Assembly (NCBI GenBank): GCA_014802705.1
Contig: JAAVBR010000017.1
Location: 1-5,883, forward strand
DNA: 5,883 nucleotides
Direction: 5' to 3'
From: a bacterium
Lineage (GTDB): Bacteria > Pseudomonadota > Alphaproteobacteria > Rs-D84
The translations under genes were made by a program, and so were the position numbers. The notes beneath the pieces were generated by a model that searched no databases, had not been told where the DNA came from, and saw only the letters and a list, made by a program, of their open reading frames with translations. Each line of letters begins with the position of its first letter. The first letter of the stretch is position 1. This document shows positions 1 through 4,300 of this stretch, piece by piece.

Positions 1-20
1 CCAGAATTTGTTTTATGTCG

Positions 21-56
21 ATCACAATGGATCCCGACCTGCGTCGGGATGACGAT
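21..56 (-). repeat. Palindromic intergenic repeat, copy 1
   Basis: A perfect 8-bp stem (ATCCCGAC at 31-38, GTCGGGAT at 43-50) with a 4-base loop lies inside a 36-base unit. The unit matches 5844-5879 in the same orientation at 30 of 36 positions. Read on the minus strand it has the form GTCATCCCG...CGGGAT, which relates it to the copies at 5714-5736 and 5786-5808. Repeats of this form are common between genes in proteobacterial genomes. Whether this copy acts as RNA, as a protein-binding site or is inert cannot be told from sequence. Confidence 0.8.
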
Positions 57-205
57 GCTTTATGGCGGGATTAAAAACGCTGTAAAGTTCCCCGCCTCGG
101 GAGGGATGGTGCGGCATAGGGCCCCGCGCAAACATCCGTTCGTGCGGGGCACATACGTGTTTGATGTCCCATGTTACGGGTCGGAATAAATGGGGCCGTT
201 ACGCA
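57..205. other. Gene-free GC-rich segment with hairpins, function unknown
   Basis: I see no credible ORF here. The segment can form several hairpins: GGCGGG (64-69) with CCCGCC (91-96); GCCCCGC (121-127) with GCGGGGC (144-150), extendable by one G-U and one C-G pair; and, on the minus strand, GGGACAT with ATGT-G-CCC around 147-170. It lies downstream of the 3' end of the AT-rich HD-domain gene and contrasts with it in base composition. It could be an unrecognised structured RNA, a longer decayed repeat, or the 3' trailer of the HD gene. It does not match tRNA, SRP RNA, RNase P or tmRNA features that I could recognise. No T-tract terminator follows the HD gene here. Confidence 0.4.
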
Positions 206-871
206 TTACTTTGTTTTTTTGGAAATCAGTAATGATATTTTATTTTGTTCAACATAGTTTGATACGTCTGTAAAATTCGGGTCATAGTTGTTTTTTGTGC
301 GGCCATATTCCAACCACATGCCCGACCAAGATTTTTTCTTTTTCAATAATTCCTGGACATAGGCGTCGTGCATAATCGGATTCTGGTCTTGTTTGGTCAA
401 ATCAACCGAACCCGATTCGTCATATAGTTTACTTTGTATATCACATTCTAATTTATCGCAATTGTATGCAAATTTGGCCTCGGGTGTTTGGCGGGCATCA
501 AATTCCAGAATCAATTTTTCTATTTCATCGCGTTTTATCAAATCTTTTAGAATATATTGAATGGCGTCGTGTCCCCGGGCGATTTTATCTTGGCGTGAAA
601 TATCCCATTGGGTTAAATCACCGATGACAATTTCTTCCATTTCATGCAGGGCCAACATCATGATAACTTTATAAATATCGATGGCATAGTTATATTGGCT
701 CCACATCGCGATAGCCAATTGTTGAACGCCGAATATATGTTCGGCCACGCTTTCTAATCTTTCACGCTTGACATTCCATACTTTCCATCCGGTGCGAATA
801 ATGTCTTTTAATCCGGCACATAAAACGTAAAAATCAACAACCGTTTTCGCGGCTTGGGTCGCCTGATTCAT
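206..871 (-). CDS. HD-domain phosphohydrolase, YfbR/HDDC2-like (probable 5'-deoxynucleotidase)
   Basis: The 221-residue protein looks like the YfbR/HDDC2 branch of the HD superfamily, whose characterised members remove phosphate from deoxynucleoside monophosphates in the cytoplasm. Visible landmarks are the RTGW motif at 26-29, ESVAEH at 40-45 (first metal-ligand His45), HEMEE at 76-80 followed by IGD at 83-85, and CDKLE at 138-142 supplying Asp139. The central HD doublet reads His76-Glu77, so Asp is replaced by Glu. The ATG is supported by AAAGGGG (minus strand, 886-880) with 8 bases of spacing. The gene has its own promoter and lies behind the rpsT terminator, so it is a separate unit. Its GC content is about 37% (hand count, 241-480), against about 65% in samples of plsY, which suggests transfer or different selection. 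The substrate is inferred only from the family. Confidence 0.75.
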   Translation of the reverse strand: MNQATQAAKTVVDFYVLCAGLKDIIRTGWKVWNVKRERLESVAEHIFGVQQLAIAMWSQYNYAIDIYKVIMMLALHEMEEIVIGDLTQWDISRQDKIARGHDAIQYILKDLIKRDEIEKLILEFDARQTPEAKFAYNCDKLECDIQSKLYDESGSVDLTKQDQNPIMHDAYVQELLKKKKSWSGMWLEYGRTKNNYDPNFTDVSNYVEQNKISLLISKKTK

Positions 872-897
872 TCTTGATACCCCTTTGTTTTGTTTGA

Positions 898-925
898 AAT
901 ATAGGACGATGGCTGGAGAAGTAAA
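898..925 (-). promoter_or_regulatory. Candidate sigma-70-type promoter for the HD-domain gene
   Basis: On the minus strand, TTTACT (925-920) and TATATT (903-898) are separated by 16 bases. TATATT matches the -10 consensus at 5 of 6 positions and TTTACT matches the -35 at 4 of 6. The predicted start near 891 leaves a short leader that still contains the AAAGGGG ribosome-binding site. It lies between the rpsT terminator and the gene, where a promoter is needed. Confidence 0.5.
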
Positions 926-945
926 GTATTTTTAACAATATACAT

Positions 946-971
946 AAAAAAACGCCCAATCGGGCGTTTTT
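946..971 (-). terminator. Rho-independent terminator of rpsT
   Basis: A 10-bp stem (948-957 with 962-971) encloses the loop AATC and, read on the minus strand, ends in a run of seven T (952-946). It starts 19 bases past the rpsT stop codon. Because the stem is also flanked by T residues on the plus strand, it might stop transcription both ways, but no plus-strand gene ends here. Confidence 0.9.
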
Positions 972-989
972 AATTCATACAAAAGAACC

Positions 990-1250
990 TTAGGCGATTT
1001 TGGCGGCCTTTTTCGTCAGGCGCGAAATCTTGCGCGCGGCACGCTTTTTCGGCATGATTTTGCCGGCGGCCTTCATGATTTTGCTTTCCGCGCTGCGCAC
1101 GGCGGCGGTCGCCGCGGCTTTGTCGCCGGATTCAATGGCCTTTAACGCCTTTTTGGTTTCCGTTTTAACCGCGCTGCGACGGGCGGTGTTGACGGCGTTT
1201 TTCTTGGCGGTTACCAAAATTCTTTTTTCAGATGACTTGTGATTTGCCAC
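990..1250 (-). CDS. rpsT: 30S ribosomal protein S20
   Basis: The 86-residue product is a near-standard-length S20, a primary 16S rRNA-binding protein of the small subunit. It begins MANHKSSEKR, is rich in Lys, Arg and Ala throughout, has SGDKAAA at 41-47, and ends with the family's C-terminal block around AAGK(61-64) and RAARKISRL (70-78). The start codon is GTG (1250-1248), not ATG. It is preceded by AAGGA (1262-1258) at 7 bases, and the reading MANHKS confirms the start. E. coli rpsT also uses a non-ATG start (TTG), which is tied to feedback control of its translation by S20; a similar role here is an inference. The gene is monocistronic: its own promoter lies upstream and a strong terminator downstream. 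S20 near dnaA is a known alphaproteobacterial neighbourhood, though here four genes' distance separates them. Confidence 0.97.
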   Translation of the reverse strand: MANHKSSEKRILVTAKKNAVNTARRSAVKTETKKALKAIESGDKAAATAAVRSAESKIMKAAGKIMPKKRAARKISRLTKKAAKIA

Positions 1251-1284
1251 TTTATTTTCCTTTTATTTAGTCATGTTTTTTGTT

Positions 1285-1312
1285 ATTTTATAGAAAAGAA
1301 ACATAAAATCAA
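1285..1312 (-). promoter_or_regulatory. Candidate rpsT promoter in the rpsT-plsY divergent region
   Basis: On the minus strand TTGATT (1312-1307) and TAAAAT (1290-1285) are 16 bases apart, matching the -35 and -10 consensus at 4 and 5 of 6 positions. The whole divergent spacer is only 74 bases (1251-1324). The -35 element overlaps the plsY ribosome-binding site AAGGA (1311-1315). On the plus strand the best pair, TTGTTA (1280-1285) and TAAAAT (1304-1309), would start transcription too close to plsY to include that site, so I do not call a plsY promoter. Confidence 0.5.
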
Positions 1313-1324
1313 GGAAAAATAGAC

Positions 1325-1918
1325 ATGATTTACAATATTATCTGGATAATGGTTGTGGCCTATCTGTTGGGCAGTGTGCCGTTCGGGCTGCTGATTGCGC
1401 GTTGGGCCGGCAAGGGCGATATTCGCCAGGTCGGCAGCAAGAGTATCGGCGCCACCAACGTGATGCGGGTCGGCGGCCTGCGCCTGGCGGGGCTGACCTG
1501 GATCCTGGATATGGCCAAGGCGATCGCCGCCGTGTGTCTGGGGATGTATTTCGGGGGCACAGATTTGGGCGCCTGGTGCGGGGTCGCCGCGATTGTGGGA
1601 CATTGCTATCCCATCTGGTTGCGCTTTCATGGGGGCAAGGGGATTTCGTCCTTGTTTGGCGTGGTGCTGGCGATCAGTCCGTTGACCTTTGTCTTTTCGG
1701 GGCTGGAATGGTTGGCGGTGTCGCTGGGGACCGGGTATTCATCCCTGGGGGCGATTGTGGTCTTTACGTTGTTACCGCTCTATGGCTTTGCCATGGGGGC
1801 GTCGGTCGGATGGGCGTTTGTGGTGATGGCCTTGATCTGTCTGTGGCGGCATCGGGAAAATATCCGGCGACTGATCACGGGGACCGAATCCAAAATCACC
1901 TGGCGTTGGAAAAAGTAA
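1325..1918 (+). CDS. plsY: Acyl-phosphate:glycerol-3-phosphate acyltransferase PlsY
   Basis: PlsY is an inner-membrane enzyme that transfers the acyl group from acyl-phosphate (made by PlsX) to glycerol-3-phosphate, giving lysophosphatidic acid, the first committed step of phospholipid synthesis. The 197-residue product has the usual length and several hydrophobic helices (about 4-24, 52-76, 82-98, 108-133, 138-172). The three family motifs are visible: GSVPFG (16-21) followed by GSKSIGATN (37-45); GH (92-93) leading to GGKG (103-106), the glycerol-phosphate site; and RHRENIRRLITGTE (175-188). In motif 1 the usual GSGN is GSKS, so the Asn is Ser while the preceding Ser38 is kept. ATG is supported by AAGGA at 1311-1315, 9 bases away. 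The gene diverges from rpsT and is closed by a terminator 3 bases after the stop. In many alphaproteobacteria plsY is followed directly by dprA; here an extra gene intervenes. Confidence 0.95.
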   Translation: MIYNIIWIMVVAYLLGSVPFGLLIARWAGKGDIRQVGSKSIGATNVMRVGGLRLAGLTWILDMAKAIAAVCLGMYFGGTDLGAWCGVAAIVGHCYPIWLRFHGGKGISSLFGVVLAISPLTFVFSGLEWLAVSLGTGYSSLGAIVVFTLLPLYGFAMGASVGWAFVVMALICLWRHRENIRRLITGTESKITWRWKK

Positions 1919-1921
1919 TCC

Positions 1922-1946
1922 AAAACCGCGCGTTGCGCGGTTTTTT
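1922..1946 (+). terminator. Rho-independent terminator of plsY
   Basis: A perfect 10-bp stem (1922-1931 with 1935-1944; GC-rich core CCGCGC/GCGCGG) with a GTT loop is followed by T residues. It begins 3 bases after the plsY stop codon and separates plsY from the next gene. Confidence 0.92.
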
Positions 1947-1970
1947 ATTCTTTATTTTCGGGCCGATTTG

Positions 1971-1979
1971 TGGTATAAT
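1971..1979 (+). promoter_or_regulatory. Extended -10 promoter of the exported-protein gene
   Basis: TGGTATAAT is a perfect extended -10 element (TGnTATAAT). The -35 position, 17 bases upstream (1951-1956, TTTATT), is weak, as is usual for extended -10 promoters. Transcription would start near 1986, leaving a leader of about 26 bases that includes the ribosome-binding site AGGGGA (1999-2004). Confidence 0.72.
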
Positions 1980-2011
1980 GACGGCATTGGATTTATGTAG
2001 GGGATAAACGC

Positions 2012-2881
2012 ATGAAACGTTTTATGTCTGGGGTGATTTTATCGATGTTGGTCATGCCGGTCATGGCGGCCACGCCGGCGGGCGCCGGGCGTCGGTCCAC
2101 CGCGTCCCAATGGATGGCGGCGCCGCGCACCGTGCCGACTGCGCCTGTGGCGGCCCCGGCGGCGGATATGGCGGATACCGCGGCGCGGGCCACGGCATCG
2201 GTCAATCAATTAAATGCCTGGTCTGGGGCGGCCGTTCCCCAACCGGTGGAATCCGTGTCCCAATCCGCCCCTGTTGTGGATCAGCGCGAGGCGGAACGCG
2301 CCGCGTGTCTGGCCAACAATATCGGCGTGGGTAACACGTTTGTCTGGGCATCCCGGTACAGCAATACGGCCAACTATGCCACCATGGTCGAAGATGTGGA
2401 TAATCCCGCCAACAATGTGTGCTTTGTGCGCGTGGAATTAAAGTCTGATGATGCCAAGGTCAGTGTCAGCGATGTGCCGGCGGTTTATTACGAAATGGGG
2501 CGCACGATTACATGTGGCGAATGGGCGGACGGCGATAAAATCAAGGACCGCATTTTGGCGTCCAAGAAAAAGGCCCGTACATGGGGCACCGTGGCCGGGG
2601 CCGTGGGCGGCGCCGGAATTGGGGTCGGTGCCATGGAATTGTTCGGTAATCATGCCATCGGCGGCGCGGTGGAAGGGCAGGCGGACCTGCGCGGCGCGCG
2701 CCTGGTGCGGTCCAAGTTGTTAGAGCAGGGCATCGACAGCCGGGAAAGCAAAGAATATTTAAGCACCCTGCGGACATTGAAAGAGGCCTGTGAATCCGAT
2801 GATTGGCGCGGCAACGAATCGCAAAAGCCCGAGGCCTGTAATGATTGGAATGATTATTTCGATCTGTTGAATTTAAAATAA
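2012..2881 (+). CDS. Exported glycine-zipper protein of unknown function
   Basis: I do not recognise this 289-residue protein. The N-terminus is a typical Sec signal peptide: MKR, a hydrophobic stretch at 6-17, and a likely cut after VMA (residue 19). Residues 20-90 are an Ala/Pro-rich, low-complexity linker. Residues 92-175 form a more ordered segment with three cysteines (99, 137, 168). A basic patch (185-189) precedes a glycine zipper, G192, G196, G200 and G204 at exact four-residue spacing, inside a moderately hydrophobic stretch to about 219. The C-terminal part is charged and has two more cysteines (260, 276). Five cysteines in the mature part suggest disulfides in the periplasm. Glycine zippers occur in envelope proteins such as the rickettsial 17-kDa antigen group, but I claim no homology. 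The start is fixed by AGGGGA, 7 bases before ATG. Own promoter and terminator flank the gene. Confidence 0.85.
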   Translation: MKRFMSGVILSMLVMPVMAATPAGAGRRSTASQWMAAPRTVPTAPVAAPAADMADTAARATASVNQLNAWSGAAVPQPVESVSQSAPVVDQREAERAACLANNIGVGNTFVWASRYSNTANYATMVEDVDNPANNVCFVRVELKSDDAKVSVSDVPAVYYEMGRTITCGEWADGDKIKDRILASKKKARTWGTVAGAVGGAGIGVGAMELFGNHAIGGAVEGQADLRGARLVRSKLLEQGIDSRESKEYLSTLRTLKEACESDDWRGNESQKPEACNDWNDYFDLLNLK

Positions 2882-2882
2882 G

Positions 2883-2906
2883 AAATGCCCCACGGGGCAT
2901 TTTTTT
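2883..2906 (+). terminator. Rho-independent terminator of the exported-protein gene
   Basis: Arms AAATGCCCC (2883-2891) and GGGGCATTT (2894-2902) with a run of seven T (2900-2906) form a strong terminator starting just after the stop codon. The arm sequence ATGCCCC/GGGGCAT is the same as in the dnaA terminator at 5582-5609, with a different loop. Confidence 0.92.
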
Positions 2907-2929
2907 AAGGGGGTGCCCATAATCTGTTG

Positions 2930-2959
2930 TTGTGGGGATGGGGAATATTTTCGTATAGT
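2930..2959 (+). promoter_or_regulatory. Candidate dprA promoter, placed for a leaderless mRNA
   Basis: TATAGT (2954-2959) is a 5-of-6 match to the -10 consensus, with a weak -35 (TTGTGG, 2930-2935) 18 bases upstream. Exactly 6 bases separate the -10 box from the ATG at 2966, so the usual start site would fall on or next to the A of the start codon. No good ribosome-binding site precedes that ATG (only AGTGG at 4 bases). Confidence 0.42.
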
Positions 2960-2965
2960 GGCATC

Positions 2966-3979
2966 ATGTCGGATTTATTTCATAAATTATTATTGATACG
3001 GACGCCCGGAATCGGGCCGGCAAAATACGCCGATTTGATTCGGCGATTCGGATCCGTTTCGGCGGCCGCGGCATCCCTGTCGGATCCGACGGTGATGGAT
3101 GCGGTGTCGCGCGAGATGGCCCGGGCCCAGCAATTAAACATTCATTATATATGTGATGATGATGACTTGTATCCGGCGGCCCTGCGGGCAATCAAAAATC
3201 ATCCCCCTGTGATTACCGCGCGGGGAAATCTGGAAACATTGCGGCGGCCGGCGGTGTCTATTGTCGGCACGCGGCACGCGACGGCGGCGGGGATGGGATT
3301 CTTGGCCGACATGGCGTGCGGGTTTGCGTCGCGTGGGGTGGCGGTGGTGTCGGGTATGGCCATCGGGACGGATACGGCGGCGCATCGCGGGGCCCTGCGG
3401 GCGAATGGGGACGCGACAACCATTGCGGTCTTGGCCGGGGGGGTGGATTATATTTGGCCGATGGAAAACGAATCGCTGTATTGGGATATTGTGGCCCGCG
3501 GCGTGGTGATCAGTGAAATGCCCGTGGGATTCGTCCCCGTTGCCACCAATTTTGTTCAGCGCAATCGTTGGGTCGCGGGCATTGGGGATAAATTGATTCT
3601 GGGCGAGGCCGACCCCAAATCCGGCAGCATGACGACCGCCCGATTCGCCCTGGATTATGGTCGGCCGATTTTCGCGGTGCCGTCGCATCCGACGGATCCC
3701 CGGGCGTTGGGGCCCAATCAACTGATTCGTAATGGCCAGGCAACATTGTGCATGGGAATCGATGACTTTTTTGATGCGACCGTCCCAGTGGCGCCCGCGT
3801 CCCAAAAAAATGCACCATCGGAAAACAGTCTGTTGGATCGATTGGGAACGATTCCTTTGTCAGAATCTGTATTGGCAGAAATTGTCAAAAAAAGCGTTTC
3901 GGAAATCAAACGTGATTTAGTGGTCTTGGAATTGCAGGGTTTGGTTCGAAAAGTGGACGCCGGTTATGTCCGTGTGTGA
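2966..3979 (+). CDS. dprA: DNA-processing protein DprA
   Basis: DprA (Smf) binds incoming single-stranded DNA during natural transformation and loads RecA on it; it is also kept by many bacteria not known to be competent. From the ATG at 2966 the protein has 337 residues. Order of parts: an N-terminal SAM/helix-hairpin-helix-like segment with TPGIG (13-17); the Rossmann-like core with IVGTR (99-103), SGMAIGTD (129-136), AVLAGGVDYIWP (154-165), RNR (199-201), SGS..TA (219-225) and FAVP (236-239); and a small winged-helix domain from about 285 to 337. An in-frame TTG at 2927 would add 13 residues (LWGWGIFSYSG...) that are unlike the family, so I prefer 2966, where the usual N-terminal motif follows at once. 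The gene has a terminator upstream and none visible directly downstream. In many alphaproteobacteria topA follows dprA; here dnaA does. Confidence 0.93.
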   Translation: MSDLFHKLLLIRTPGIGPAKYADLIRRFGSVSAAAASLSDPTVMDAVSREMARAQQLNIHYICDDDDLYPAALRAIKNHPPVITARGNLETLRRPAVSIVGTRHATAAGMGFLADMACGFASRGVAVVSGMAIGTDTAAHRGALRANGDATTIAVLAGGVDYIWPMENESLYWDIVARGVVISEMPVGFVPVATNFVQRNRWVAGIGDKLILGEADPKSGSMTTARFALDYGRPIFAVPSHPTDPRALGPNQLIRNGQATLCMGIDDFFDATVPVAPASQKNAPSENSLLDRLGTIPLSESVLAEIVKKSVSEIKRDLVVLELQGLVRKVDAGYVRV

Positions 3980-3988
3980 TTCTTTTCG

Positions 3989-4010
3989 TGTCTATACAAT
4001 GTCTATACAA
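3989..4010 (+). repeat. Perfect 11-base tandem duplication upstream of dnaA
   Basis: TGTCTATACAA occurs twice with no spacer (3989-3999 and 4000-4010). The period of 11 bases places both copies on nearly the same face of the helix, as expected for cooperative protein binding. Each copy contains CTATACAAT, which agrees with the DnaA box TTATNCACA at only 6 of 9 positions, so a DnaA role is weakly supported. Confidence 0.85.
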
Positions 4011-4065
4011 TATGCAGAAAACCGGTCGAAATCCGAATCGGTGTCAAAAAATAAATCGTAAAAAA

Positions 4066-4074
4066 TTATCCACA
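4066..4074 (+). promoter_or_regulatory. Perfect consensus DnaA box
   Basis: TTATCCACA is the strongest known DnaA-binding sequence. It stands 227 bases before the dnaA start, directly after an A/T run (4046-4065). It may serve replication initiation, dnaA autoregulation, or both. Confidence 0.8.
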
Positions 4075-4101
4075 ATTGGGTTGCAAATAGAAATTAATCT
4101 T

Positions 4102-4119
4102 ATACGTTTACGGACGTAT
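4102..4119. promoter_or_regulatory. Operator-like inverted repeat
   Basis: ATACGT (4102-4107) and ACGTAT (4114-4119) are perfect inverted arms around a 6-base spacer, an 18-base layout typical of dimeric repressor sites. A second, shorter inverted repeat, GATTG-AG-CAATC, follows at 4127-4138. No T-tract follows, so it is not a terminator. The binding protein is unknown. Confidence 0.4.
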
Positions 4120-4286
4120 CCAAAACGATTGAGCAATCAGTCGAAACATCGCGAGAGGGAAGAAAAAGCAGTAGGGCGATGAACGATAAATTTTAGGAAC
4201 GCATTAACGGCGGAAATAGAATTTAGCGTTTATGTGCAGGTGGTTTTTACACTCTCTGTGCGGGCAGGAAACTCTTTTAGGGAAGG

Positions 4287-4293
4287 AAAGGAG
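4287..4293 (+). promoter_or_regulatory. Ribosome-binding site that fixes the dnaA start
   Basis: AAAGGAG lies 7 bases before the ATG at 4301. It rules against the longer in-frame reading from ATG-like codon 4232, whose 23 extra residues (beginning MCRWFLHS) do not resemble a DnaA N-terminus and lack such a site. Confidence 0.88.
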
Positions 4294-4300
4294 AAACGGC

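Larger units (their letters stand above)
3980..4300 (+). promoter_or_regulatory. AT-rich non-coding region upstream of dnaA, possible oriC or dnaA control region
   Basis: This 321-base gap holds no convincing gene. It contains an 11-base tandem repeat (3989-4010), a run of 22 A/T in 24 bases (4046-4069) running into a perfect DnaA box (4066-4074), weaker DnaA-box-like sites (4116-4124, GTATCCAAA; 4245-4253, TTTTACACT), two inverted repeats (4102-4119 and 4127-4138), and a sequence TTAG-N7-TTAA (4193-4207) one base from the CtrA site TTAA-N7-TTAA. The layout, an AT-rich tract next to a DnaA box in front of dnaA, fits an origin or an autoregulated dnaA leader. One perfect box is few for an origin. 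I could not fix a dnaA promoter with confidence, and no terminator separates this region from dprA. Confidence 0.5.

Noticed and set aside
2927..2965. TTG start adding 13 residues to DprA
   Set aside because: The extra residues do not resemble DprA and the site has no spaced ribosome-binding site; ATG at 2966 gives the usual N-terminus.
3134..3805. Long minus-strand open frame inside dprA
   Set aside because: Antisense shadow of a GC-rich gene; rich in His, Arg and Pro with no recognisable domain.
4076..4106. dnaA promoter TTGGGT...TTATAC
   Set aside because: Both elements match the consensus poorly and no single spacing fits well, so it was not called.
3976..4182. Plus-strand 68-codon frame between dprA and dnaA
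   Set aside because: It runs across the tandem repeat, DnaA box and palindromes, has no ribosome-binding site, and its composition (Arg, Lys, Asn, Ile rich) looks like translated AT-rich non-coding DNA.
4232..4300. Longer DnaA starting 23 codons upstream
   Set aside because: The extension is not DnaA-like and the strong AAAGGAG at 4287-4293 points to the ATG at 4301.
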